A stretch of 64,000 nucleotides of DNA from Hanleya hanleyi. Taxonomy: Eukaryota > Mollusca > Polyplacophora > Lepidopleurida > Hanleyidae. Shown piece after piece: positions 46,174 to 55,883 of the stretch. The stretch lies in NCBI GenBank assembly GCA_036873755.1, contig JAVTVY010019523.1, positions 1-64,000 of the forward strand, in the 5' to 3' direction. Each line of letters begins with the position of its first letter. Position 1 is the first letter of the stretch. The notes under the pieces were generated by a model. The model saw only the letters and a program-made list of their open reading frames with translations. It did not search any database and was not told the DNA's origin. Made by a program: the position numbers and the translations under genes.

Positions 46174-46307
46174 AAACTTACCTCACTTCCACTCTTTGCA
46201 TTTCTTGTCTACAGGAAATATCACAGTAAGAATTTAAATGACACAGTTATCTCCCCTGCTAGTCACCTGATTGCATAGCTACCCACAATTCTACTTCCTT
46301 CTTGTTC
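46174..46307 (+). repeat. Inner DIRS left inverted terminal repeat
   Basis: From AAACTTACCTCACTTCCACT to CTACTTCCTTCTTGTTC; the reverse complement is at 52173-52306. The outermost bases TTAGTTATTTGCGCTGA (46157-46173) are end-specific. Confidence 0.9.
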
Positions 46308-46455
46308 TACTGCTTCGTAGGGCTGGAAGTAAACATTGTCAACTCCGTGAAAAAGTGCCTTTTCTAGCGAAACTACTCACAGTTGGATTACCTCAGACGT
46401 CTGATTTCCTGCAAGAAACCCTTTGGGAAGTATTCTCTAAGTTATCAGCGTAATA

Positions 46456-48689
46456 ATGGCTCATAATATGTCTCAAATGTCATGCATGTCTTGTGGAGGT
46501 GACAAGCCAAGTTATGACCTTCACTCAGTGTGTCCGCCATGCCGCCAGGGTAGAATCTGTACATGGGACACGGCTTGTGAAGAGTGTATTGTGTGGGCGC
46601 CCGGCATATTCCAGGTTTATTTGGCCGGTTCTCTGGCAGCTAACGAAGGGAATGGTGTCGTTATGCCTGCCAATATCGCAAACGAGACGTATGTAGCACA
46701 GTCTCCTCGTACTAATGTAGGCGAGGAGTCTAGGGGGTTTGTTAGTTCAGTAGCTGGGACTCCATTAGTCAGCCTATTGGATGTAAATAAAGATAAACAA
46801 ACGCCCCCCCCCGCTCACGATACTTCCATTTCAGGCCAGGTGAAGGGTCAATCAGGTAAGGGATCGACCCGGTTGGTACAAGTGGAAGGAGTAATCGAAG
46901 ATATGGAATCTGGTACTATGACGACTGTGGAAGTGGAGATTCCTATTGAGCGGACGCCTGGATGTGACGATGAAGGGAAATCGGTGACGGACCCAGGCTT
47001 AGCGTGGGAAAGTCAGGGGACTCCGATCGCACGATCGGAGTCAACTTATGATTATGAAAACTTGGGCAGCACCAGTGAGGAGCCTAATGTTAAATTTTCA
47101 TTTGGGTCCGGGGTTGGGAAAATACCTTCCTCGACGCTGTCGAGGCCTGGACTTCCCGGTCGCTCAGTTACGCCTTTAACTGCTGCTTCCGGTTTGTCTG
47201 ATTTTTCTCAACCTGCTTCCGGTTACTCTGGTGGCCTTCCTCGTTCCCTTGCCGAGACGTTTGTGTCTACGAGCCTTCTGGGCCACCAGAGATTAAGGTT
47301 CCCGCAACAACGGCAGTATGGTATGTATCCAGGTAACCATAATATGTCAAATTTTTTGCCTGTGTCTGAGTTGCGTTATCAAGAACCCTCAATCAGACCA
47401 GTTCAAATTATGCGGCATCCGGTTGCTGGTCTACCTTCGCCCTTGCGTGGCTTAGGTCAGATATCTGCTTCCGGTGGTGTTCGAGGTACGGGACCGGGAA
47501 TTTATCGTATGGTGCGTCCTCCTATACGTGCTTCCGGTTTACGACCTCGTATGCCCGTTCACCGACCTTTACAGTGGCCGTGCTCACGTCCAGCTGGAGG
47601 GTCCTTGAGTGTGAACACACCTCGTCAGGCCTTGCTTCCGGTCCACTCTCAAGTGACTGATCCCACTTTGGCTGCCATACTGCGCGGTATGGAACAGCAA
47701 CGTGAGGAAATGAAGGAATTGAGAGAGATGATGACCAGTCAATTCCGAAGTAGTACGCCACTGCTTCCGGTTTGACTGAACAGTCTAGGAAACCGGAAGC
47801 TAATTTGTCGAGGACTATCCCTTCCAATACTCCCTCCTGGCAGGAAGCCCCGGAAGCTATGGAAGTGGATAGGGACCAGTACGGTAGATCTGAATTGAAT
47901 GAACCTACCAATACTGATCCGGATGCTAGGAAATATTATGAACTTATTTCCGGCATCTATGACTTAATTCCTGATATGCAGCTTCCGGTCCCACATGCGG
48001 GGGATATTGAAACTGAATCAGGAGAGTCAAACCGGGTTACGAGCAATACTAAAGTGCCTAGTAATCCGGATGTTCCTTGCACGAACAAACAGGCCGCAGT
48101 ACTTGAGGAAACTGCTCGACAAGGAGTGGCGATTACGAATCACCTTGACTGGTTTCTTAAAGCCATAAAGGATGGTTTATTTTCGCTGTCGGGCGCGGAC
48201 AGTCAAGAACAGTTACAGGAGGGTATAAACCTCGTTCTTGACTACCAGAAGATTGCTTCCGGTGCTGTAGAAGATTTACTGGTACACAATGCCTACCTAT
48301 CTTCTATGCTAGTGTATTTAAGGAGAAAGGCCTTCATTCCTTTTATGCATAGTTACACACCGGAAGCTGTAAAGAGGAGTCTACTAGAAACATCTACGGC
48401 TCCTTCTTTACTGTTTGGTGATGCTGTTGCCGAAGTTCGACCTGAAATGGATCGTATAGAGCATGACAGGTCAGTTGCTTCCGGTGCTTCGTCTAAAAGA
48501 CCTATGGCTTCCGGGTCGGGTCCAAAGGCGAAGAAGGCTAAGAAGAACCCGCCTAGTTCCAAGGCTAATAAGAGTGCTTCCGGCCAACAGCATAACCAAG
48601 CGCCTGCTTCTTTAGAGCCAAGAGTATCGACCTATGGCCATAAGAAGCAGGGTAAGGGGAAATCTAAGCAGTCAAAGAAGGATTCCTGA
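46456..48689 (+). pseudogene. Inner DIRS Gag-like ORF, one frameshift
   Basis: ATG at 46456 opens a 439-codon frame with an N-terminal CMSCGGDKPSYDLHSVCPPC ... CEECIVW Cys/His cluster, homologous in layout to the outer Gag. It stops at 47773. A second frame (47772-48689) continues with no ATG at the join. Together they have about the length of the outer 719-aa Gag, so a single-base loss near 47770 is the simplest reading. The second half ends in Lys-rich AKKAKKNPPSSKANK and KKQGKGKSKQSKKDS. GCTTCCGG octamers are scattered through both halves. Confidence 0.8.
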
Positions 48690-48718
48690 TGTCTCGGGCC
48701 GTACCGGGTGGCTTCCGG
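47185..48718. other. Cluster of GCTTCCGG / CCGGAAGC octamers
   Basis: Exact copies start at 47185, 47215, 47467, 47530, 47634, 47763, 47981, 48255, 48477, 48507, 48576 and 48711 (plus orientation) and 47793, 47850 and 48360 (reverse complement): 15 in 1.5 kb. Two more are at 48993 and 50560, and CCTTCCGG variants at 48768 and 49139. They read as ASG, LPV or PEA according to phase and orientation. CCGGAAG is the core of ETS-family transcription-factor sites (established knowledge). Confidence 0.85.
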
Positions 48719-50818
48719 TATGGCGGGAACACCGAGACATAACGTTTCCAGTTCCCCAGCAACTAGACCTTCCGGTAGGGGGAAGGCTGCAGTTGTTTTG
48801 GAGGAACTGGATAAGGGTCGGGACGGAAGCGTGGGTCATTCGAACGATCAGATACGGCTATCGCCTATTGTTCGACACGCTTCCTCCCTTGACTGCTCAT
48901 CCCCTTCCGTCTCGTATACCATTACGAACGGGTCATCTATCAGCGATACAGTCCTCTGTGGACAAGCTGATAGAAAAGGCAGCTGTAATAGAGCTTCCGG
49001 TTTCGGACACGTCACCCGGGTTCTATTCGCCGGTCTTTCTGGTCCCCAAGAAAGACACGTCCGAGATGCGCATGGTTATAAACCTAAAGCGCCTCAACAA
49101 GGACTATCTCACTCCACCGCCACACTTCCGCATGGAGTCCTTCCGGTCTATCCGGTCGGTACTCGGACAAGGGGAATGGCTGACTTCTCTGGATTTAAGG
49201 GATGCATAGCTGCATATCCCGATACATCCGGGGGACAGGAAGTACTTGAGATTCAAGGTCGGCAAACGACGCTTCCAAATTCAAGTGCTTCCGTTCGGCC
49301 TATCCACTTCCCCTTGGGTGTTCACACGAGTGTTTACACCAGTGGCACAATTCCTGCACAGTCTAGGTATAAAGTACCACTTTTATATCGACGCCTCCCT
49401 GCTAAGGAATGCCTGCAAGGAGCAGTTAATCCTAGACACCCAGTTTGTCTTAAGGATGTTGACTTCTCTGGGATACATCCCACACGAAGAGAAATCAGAG
49501 CTGATTCCTTCACAAAGGCGCAAATTTCTGGGGTGGAATACGATACGCTACGAGCTCTCGCCAAACCCCCAGAAGATCAATGGCTAAAGATAACGACGAA
49601 GATACCTCAGTTCCTCAAGTTATCTCAGGCCAGGGCTTTACACTTTGCTGCGATAATCGGCCTCTTGACGTCAACACAGGACGTAACACCAAGAGGGTGG
49701 TTGCAGCTTCGTCCCTTAATGATTTACTTCAATCATCAATGGGTCGAAAGGCAGTTGAATCCGTGGATACCTGTAACACCGCTAGTCAAACAATGCCTCC
49801 AATGGTGGCTGGATCCGCTCAACGTTATGCCAGGTGTGTCCCTACTTCCGTTTCGTCCGTCACATCACCTGTTCACGGACGCATCTATGGAAGGATGGGG
49901 AGCCCACCTCGAGTCCAGGTCGATATCCGGGTTATGGACAATCGAGGAACGCTCGTACCATATCAACGTGTTGAGTTTATGGCAGTGACACATGCCATCC
50001 GCACGTGGGTGAGCGTATTGACCGACAAGAACCTGCTAGTTGCGACGGACAACACATCTGTCGTGTCCTATATCAACAAGCAGGGGGGGACGAGATCTCC
50101 GCAATTACAAAGCCAAGCGGAAATCTTTTTCGGTCTGTGTTGGGACAACAACATATCGGTGTTGGCCAGGCACATCCCGGGGGTACTGAACGTCTTAGCG
50201 GATTCGCTTTCTCGACGGAATCAGATAATTCCCACGGAGTGGCAACTTCACCCAGACATACTAAAACAAATAGCTCATGTCTGGGAGATGCCACACATAG
50301 ATCTGTTCGCCACTCGGCGCAACAATCTACTGCCCCTGTTCATGTCGCCGGTTCCGGATCCGAAGGCATATGCAGTGGACGCACTATCGCAGGACTGGTC
50401 AAGGATGGTAGCATATGCGTTCCCTCCTCCAGCTATCCTAGCGAAGGTACTTCAGAAGATCCGCGAACACATGTGTGTCGTTTACCTGATTGTTCCGTGG
50501 TGGCCAGCAAGGCCGTGGTTCCCGGAACTATTGGATCTTCTGGTAGATGTACCAAGACAGCTTCCGGTATGGCACAATCTACTGCGCCAGCCCGGAACGT
50601 CGACATTCCACAGCCAACCAGGACTGTTCCACTACCACGTGTGCAAGTGCTCAAGCAGCACTTCGCTCAGGCGGGATTTTCAGCGGAGGTTGGGCGCCGA
50701 ATGGCACAATCTATTCGACCGTCCTCTTCCGCTGTATACAACTCAAAGTGGGCAATCTTCGATCTTTGGTGTGGAGAGAGGGATATTAATCCATCCTGCG
50801 CAACTATCCCTGAGATAG
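48634..50818 (+). pseudogene. Inner DIRS pol (RT-RNase H-MT-like), degraded
   Basis: RT blocks GGRLQLFWRNWIRVGTEAW, GFYSPVFLVPKKD, MRMVINLKRLNK and WLTSLDLRDA are followed by an in-frame TAG at 49207. The frame resumes (LHIPIHPGDRKYLRFK, IQVLPFGLSTSPWVFTR) but the catalytic motif reads YIDASLL, lacking the second Asp. Frameshifts lie near 49565-49575 (C run) and 49970. RNase H (HLFTDASMEGWGAH, LLVATDNTSVVSYI, HIPGVLNVLADSLSR) and the MT-like segment (HIDLFATRRNN, AFPPPAILAKV, VPWWPARPWFP) follow. It starts in the +1 frame relative to Gag, as in the outer element. Confidence 0.85.
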
Positions 50819-51725
50819 CAGAGTTTCTATTGTACCTGTTCAGGGATAGGGGCCTGGTGCCTGCTACGGTAGAAGGTTATAGAGCGGCCATTGCTCAACC
50901 TATTCTACTGGGTACTGGGATTAATCCCTCGACTGATCCAAACTTATCTGCACTAATCAAGTCATACAAGATAACTGGTCAGTCGGCTATTCCGAAATTA
51001 CCTAAGTGGGACTTAGCCTTAGTACTTCGGCAATTGGGAAGCCACCTTTCGAGCCAATAGAAGCTATTGAGCTAAAATATTTATCATACAAAACTTCGTT
51101 TTTGTTGGCTCTTGCTTCAGCAGCTAGGGTGTCAGAGCTGCATGCGCTCGATAGAAGGAACATCAGACACTCTAGGAACTGGAGCAAGGTAGTTCTCACA
51201 ACGGTTCCTGAGTTTGTGGCCAAGAATCAAGCCCTCTACGATTCCATATCTCGAGAGTTCACAATTCCAGCCTTATCTGATTTCCTTTCGTCCGGTCTTG
51301 AATCAGACATGTTAATGTGTCCGGTTCGGGCTCTTGCGTGTTACCTGAATCGTACAGAGGAGATCAGAGCGGGAAGGAGGCGTTTGTTTATCCCTTTCGA
51401 TCCCAAAGCCAAACAAGAAATAAGTAAAAACACTATCTCGAGTTGGCTCAAAAATACGATTCGGCTAGCGTACTCCACGGCTACTGATAGGCAAGCCGCG
51501 CTTGTAAACGTTTCGGGTCACGAGATTAGGGCATTAGCGGCATCATGGCCTCTATGGACCAACAGATCGGTGACAGACATTATGAGGGCGTGCTACTGGA
51601 GGTCAAACACGACATTTGCCTCCTACTATCTCCGGGACATGACGTTGGCATGTAACGACCTCTATTCTATCGGCCCACTTGTGACCGCACAGCGGGTGTC
51701 AGGGGGACCGAGGCCAGCAATATAG
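50600..51725 (+). pseudogene. Inner DIRS tyrosine recombinase, one frameshift
   Basis: Overlaps the end of pol in the -1 frame, as in the outer element. First part: VQVLKQHFAQAGFSAEVGRR, YNSKWAIFDLWC, AEFLLYLFRDRG and PKWDLALVLRQL, ending at 51060. The second frame (from about 51030) carries FLLALASAARVSELHALDR (Arg), SGHEIRALAASWPLW (His-x-x-Arg) and ASYYLRDM (Tyr), ending at 51725. All four catalytic residues are present, but a one-base frameshift near 51030-51040 separates the N-terminal and catalytic parts. The start is approximate. Confidence 0.85.
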
Positions 51726-52020
51726 CTACAAAAGTCCGGGCGTACAGTTGTAACCCTGCTTGCGGGTGAGTGCATTTTTTCTCTCGGCCCCTTTCGAAAA
51801 AAAGGGGGGGGCGTATATTGCATCTCAGCCTTGAAGTCAGAGTAGCAACAGAGGTTCCCTGTGTACCATAGGCATACAGGTTATTACTGTTGTATGATTT
51901 CATGGATCCTCTGTGAGGTAGAAGATCTATGATTTCTACTTTGAACTAGTCACTATGTATGGCATTTATCACTACCACGGATTGTATCAGTTTGCCCACC
52001 TACCTTACGGTGGCATTCTA

Positions 52021-52118
52021 TGCAAAGAGTGGAAGTGAGGTAAGTTTTCAGCGCAAATAACAAAAAAAATTTTACAAGTAAATTTTCTGTTATTAAGCTA
52101 AAACTTACCTCACTTCCA
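52021..52118 (+). repeat. Inner DIRS internal complementary region
   Basis: TGCAAAGAGTGGAAGTGAGG, TAAGTTTTCAGCGCAAATAA is the complement of the extreme left end. After an A run, TTTTACAAGTAAATTTTCTG, TTATTAAGCTAAAACTTACC is the complement of the extreme right end. The A/T run junction marks where the two ends abut. Confidence 0.9.
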
Positions 52119-52172
52119 GTGATGCCCACCCAACCTCCCCGCTATGATACATCCAGACCATGTATCGCAGTG

Positions 52173-52306
52173 GAACAAGAAGGAAGTAGAATTGTGGGTA
52201 GCTATGCAATCAGGTGACTAGCAGGGGAGATAACTGTGTCATTTAAATTCTTACTGTGATATTTCCTGTAGACAAGAAATGCAAAGAGTGGAAGTGAGGT
52301 AAGTTT
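52173..52306 (-). repeat. Inner DIRS right inverted terminal repeat
   Basis: Reverse complement of 46174-46307. It is followed by the end-specific TAGCTTAATAACAGAAAATT, TACTTGTAAAA and a T run ending at about 52347. Confidence 0.9.
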
Positions 52307-52347
52307 TAGCTTAATAACAGAAAATTTACTTGTAAAATTTTTTTTTT

Positions 52348-53838
52348 ACCCGGATTACCACTCCGGTTATGGTTTTTCTTCACTTACGAGGGATTCAGAT
52401 AGAAGTTTACATCGACGACATACTTCTGTGGGCGGCGGACGAATCCCTTCTCAACGCCCAGGTCCGGTTCACGTTACTGGTGTTACGTCACCTGGGGTTC
52501 ATACCTCACCCTCTCAAGTCAGAGTTAGTTCCGGCACAGGTTCGCCGTTACATCGGAGCAGTTTTCAATACACGACTACAACTGGTGTATCCGCCAGAGG
52601 ACCGTTGGGACAAAATTCAACTACTAATTCGAAAGTTTTTGTCATCAACGTCACAGACTCGGCAGCAGTGGCAAAGTCTGGTGGGTTTGCTGACTTCCAC
52701 ACAGGGTCTTACTCATTACGGCCGTCTTCAAGTTCGACCTCTACAGTATCATCTGTACCCCTTTCTTCTGACGCCATCCCTAAATCCTGCGGTTCCGGTT
52801 TTGACGTCTCTACATCCACATCTGATTTGGTGGCAGTCCCGCCTCAACGTCATGCAGGGAGTTCCATTCCGTTTTCCGGTTCCGGTTCACCATCTTTATA
52901 CCGATGCTTCGGAGACCGGTTGGGGTGCCCATCTGGACGACTTGGAAGTGTCCGGCAGATGGTCGACTTTGGATGCCAAACTTCACATCAACCTCCTGGA
53001 GATGAAGGCTGTCATTTTAGCGGTTCGACATTGGAGTGTACACCTCACGAACTCGTCTCTTCTCATCGCGACGGACAACTCCACGGTTATTGCCCACATC
53101 AACAAGATGGGTACCACCCGATCTCTATCAATGTTTCATCTGGTGTGGAATCTGTACGACTGGGCGCGCAGTCATCATTGTCACATCCATGCTCGCCATG
53201 TTCCTGGTCGTCTCAATGTTTTAGCGGACAGCTTGTCCAGGCCGGACACCGTCCTTCAGACAGAGTGGCAACTTCATCGAGAGGTGTTCAAGCAAATTTG
53301 CAACATTTGGGAACCACCTTTGATCGATTTGTTTGCGACAAGGAACAACGCCCAGTTAGCCCTGTTCGTCAGTCCGATTCTGGACCCTCAAGCCTTCGCC
53401 ATCGACGCTCTATCTATCAACTGGGACAACTTCCTAGCTTATGCCTACCCACCAATGGCCCTGATTCTGGAGGTTCTTCAAAAGATCTCTCAACACGACT
53501 GCATCATTCTGCTAGTAGTTCCGTGGTGGCCTCGTCGACAGTGGTTTCCGATCCTGGTTCCGCTCCTCACTGCCCCACCACGATGTCTCCCAGTTTGGCC
53601 CAGCCTGTTATGTCAACCGCACGGGATTCTCCATCACAACCCGCGGTGGCTCAACCTACACGTTTGCAGACTATCCAGAGTGCACTCTCTCTCCAAGGAT
53701 TTTCAGCAGAGGTTGCACGGACGATGGTTTCAGCCAACCGATCCTCCACATCGCAGCTCTATCAGGCGAAATGGGCCTATTTCGTCTCCTGGTGCCGACA
53801 ACATGATGCCGATCCCAACACTGCCTCTGTTTCCCTAG
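52348..53838 (+). CDS. Outer DIRS pol, 3' part (RT palm, RNase H, MT-like)
   Basis: Resumes the RT after the inner insertion. RT catalytic box EVYIDDILLW (YIDD intact), then SELVPAQVRRYIG and VGLLTSTQ. RNase H follows: HLYTDASETGWGAH, INLLEMKAV, LLIATDNSTVIAHI and HVPGRLNVLADSLSR. The last third, PPLIDLFATRNNAQLALFV, DALSINWDNFLAYAYPPMA and VVPWWPRRQWFP, is the segment described in DIRS elements as Dam-like N6-adenine methyltransferase-related. Whether it is active is unknown; the usual NPPY is AYPP here. Confidence 0.9.
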   Translation, partial: TRITTPVMVFLHLRGIQIEVYIDDILLWAADESLLNAQVRFTLLVLRHLGFIPHPLKSELVPAQVRRYIGAVFNTRLQLVYPPEDRWDKIQLLIRKFLSSTSQTRQQWQSLVGLLTSTQGLTHYGRLQVRPLQYHLYPFLLTPSLNPAVPVLTSLHPHLIWWQSRLNVMQGVPFRFPVPVHHLYTDASETGWGAHLDDLEVSGRWSTLDAKLHINLLEMKAVILAVRHWSVHLTNSSLLIATDNSTVIAHINKMGTTRSLSMFHLVWNLYDWARSHHCHIHARHVPGRLNVLADSLSRPDTVLQTEWQLHREVFKQICNIWEPPLIDLFATRNNAQLALFVSPILDPQAFAIDALSINWDNFLAYAYPPMALILEVLQKISQHDCIILLVVPWWPRRQWFPILVPLLTAPPRCLPVWPSLLCQPHGILHHNPRWLNLHVCRLSRVHSLSKDFQQRLHGRWFQPTDPPHRSSIRRNGPISSPGADNMMPIPTLPLFP

Positions 53839-54734
53839 TAGCGGACTTCCTCCTTCACCTCCACCGGGATAAGAAGTTTCAAATCACCACCATCGAGGGG
53901 TATCGATCTGCTTTGGCTAGGGTATTACGGCTTACTTCGGGTACTGACATTAGCCTTAATGATAATATATCTGCGCTAATTCGCGCCTTCGCCTTACAGT
54001 CGCGTCGTACTCGCCAACTGTTACCGAAGTGGGATATCGGTGTGGTTCTGTGTGCTCTGATTCATCCACCCTTTGAACCCTTGGAGTCCGCGTCTATTAA
54101 AGCTGTGTCTTATAAGACGGCCTTCTTGGCGGCGTTCGCTTTGGCCTCCAGAGTGTCTGAACTCCACGCTCTTGAAAGATCGTCCATGACCTGGACAGCG
54201 GATTGGTCCTGCATTTCTTTTCGGCCCATTCCTGAATTTATCGCCAAAAATGAATCTGTTCGTTCAGGTCCGTGCGCTCAACGCTCGTACTCCATTCCTG
54301 CGTTATCAGACTTTGTACATGGTCTTGAGAACGATCTTCTGCTATGTCCCGTTCGAGCCATACGTCACTATCTTACACGTACTGACTCCGTTCGCGGCTC
54401 TCGGCGTCTATTGTTTCTGTCTCTTCGCCCTTCTGCCAAGTGTGACATTACAAAAAATACCATTGCCGCATGGCTGAGTAAAACCATTAAGTGGTCTTAT
54501 CAACTGGCCATTGAAGCCCCTCCACTGTTGTCTAACGCTTCTTCTCATGAGATCCGGGCCATAGCTTCATCTTGGCCTTTATGGAAGAACTTGTCCCTCC
54601 ATGACATTGTCCAGTCTTGTGCCTGGACGACGAACTCCACGTTCACCAACTTCTATCTGAGAGATATGTCAGTTCACTCAGATAGTATGACCACACTTGG
54701 GCCTCTGGTAGCCGCCCAATTCGTGGTCAAGTAA
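53583..54734 (+). CDS. Outer DIRS tyrosine recombinase
   Basis: The frame is open from 52428 and overlaps pol in the -1 frame. ATG codons at 53583 and 53610 are plausible starts. The N-terminal SAM-like part covers LQTIQSALSLQGFSAEV, YQAKWAYFVSWC, FLLHLHRDK and TIEGYRSALARVL. The catalytic domain has AFALASRVSELHALERSS (Arg I), SHEIRAIASSWPLW (His-x-x-Arg) and TFTNFYLRDM (Tyr), so the R-H-R-Y set is present. It ends TLGPLVAAQFVVK. It would integrate the circular cDNA intermediate. Confidence 0.92.
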   Translation: MSPSLAQPVMSTARDSPSQPAVAQPTRLQTIQSALSLQGFSAEVARTMVSANRSSTSQLYQAKWAYFVSWCRQHDADPNTASVSLVADFLLHLHRDKKFQITTIEGYRSALARVLRLTSGTDISLNDNISALIRAFALQSRRTRQLLPKWDIGVVLCALIHPPFEPLESASIKAVSYKTAFLAAFALASRVSELHALERSSMTWTADWSCISFRPIPEFIAKNESVRSGPCAQRSYSIPALSDFVHGLENDLLLCPVRAIRHYLTRTDSVRGSRRLLFLSLRPSAKCDITKNTIAAWLSKTIKWSYQLAIEAPPLLSNASSHEIRAIASSWPLWKNLSLHDIVQSCAWTTNSTFTNFYLRDMSVHSDSMTTLGPLVAAQFVVK

Positions 54735-55558
54735 AAAAATTCAAAAAGGGGGGGGGGGGCGGCATTTTGGATCATCGCAGCAAATCAGACAACTTGCTGT
54801 ATCATCTTCACCCATTCATTACATGCTAGAAGGAAGAAATATGTCAGATGGCCAGCCAGGAATGCAGCATCATTATAAAGGCCTGACACTATGGTGAGTA
54901 ATAAAAACTTTACCTTAACAGCACTTTGCTTGTGTCTTTCAGAAACTGACTTCCTTCTAGATCTCTCAGCTGGGTCCCTGGCCAGTCTTCCCAAAAAGAA
55001 CACCTGCTCCAGGCCTAGGGTCAACATTAGTGATGCAAGTACAGAGGGTTGACGGCGAGCTTCGGGATCCAGCGAACTTGCACGACAATTCCAGCGTGTT
55101 CTTCTCATCTCTCCAAGAATGGTGAATTGTCCTGAGGGTGCTTGTTTTACTGAGAGTGGTGTGGTCTTGGTGGCCCTCTAAGTTGGAGTGTCCCTCAGAA
55201 TACTTATGGTCAGACCAAGTATCGCCCTGTATGTTCAAGGCTTGGGTTAGAGAGTACCATCCCAGTATCATACAGTGCCTACCAAGAGGACCTACCTAAG
55301 CGGCCGAAGGCACACGAGGAATAATCTTGGTTGGATTGCTGTACCACACCACGAGCACAGCTTCATGGATGGAGACAATCAGAAGATAAGTAAACTGTAT
55401 CAGTTTCTCCAATTACTCTATGCAACTAGGGCCAGAGTTAATTTGTGGAGTTAATGTCTCGATTTGATATCCATGTCTGTGTCAATCCAGCGATTACTAG
55501 TCTGCTATGGGAGTTACCACAAGGCCGAGATTCCCTCCTCCATATGTTGGTACTATGG

Positions 55559-55639
55559 CATAGAATTGAAACAGGTTTATTTGTGACATAAAAAGTAAAC
55601 AATGTTTCTATTTATTAACAAATCAAACCTGTTTCAATT
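55559..55639 (+). repeat. Outer DIRS internal complementary region
   Basis: First half (CATAGAATTGAAACAGGTTT, ATTTGTGACATAAAA) is the complement of the extreme left end. Second half (AGTAAACAATGTTTCTATTT, ATTAACAAATC, AAACCTGTTTCAATT) is the complement of the extreme right end. The right end carries about 10 extra bases (a TTTATAAAT-type insertion) not present here. This region is thought to template completion of the element ends during DIRS replication. Confidence 0.88.
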
Positions 55640-55706
55640 TGATTGTCCCTCCCTCCGTCCCCTCATGCCGGCCTCAAACACTACTGGTCTCGGTTATTAT
55701 TATGAG

Positions 55707-55883
55707 AAAAGAGGACGATAATGGTTTGTGCAGACCCTTTATAGTAATCCTGCTGGAGTGGATGGGAGTTCCCCTGGCGGACAATTCTCCGCAAGGGGAG
55801 CTAACTTTTGAGTTTAACTTCCGTTTTCTACGTTGTATATCTTCCTGACGGAGATTAATTAGGCATAGAATTGAAACAGGTTT
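55707..55883 (-). repeat. Outer DIRS right inverted terminal repeat
   Basis: Reverse complement of 43052-43228. It is followed by the end-specific GATTTGTTAATAAATAGAAA ... GTTTACTTTTT to about 55926. Confidence 0.9.

Larger units (their letters stand above)
46157..52347 (+). mobile_element. Inner DIRS-like element nested in the outer RT
   Basis: About 6.2 kb, inserted between codons of APW and (VF)TRITTP of the outer reverse transcriptase, same orientation. It has its own inverted terminal repeats (46174-46307 and 52173-52306, identical by eye) and internal complementary region (52021-52118), and a different sequence from the outer element throughout. No target duplication. Its Gag, pol and recombinase frames carry one in-frame stop and about four single-base frameshifts, and the RT catalytic motif is YIDA instead of YIDD. 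It must be younger than the outer insertion. Confidence 0.92.

Noticed and set aside
48708..49988. A 426-residue frame in the inner DIRS as a separate gene
   Set aside because: Only its last third encodes the pol protein (after a frameshift); the first two thirds are an antiframe shadow of the RT.
52428..53580. N-terminal extension of the outer recombinase frame as a real domain
   Set aside because: It is the -1 shadow of RT/RNase H, low-complexity in composition, with no recognisable motif; the recombinase proper starts near 53583-53610.
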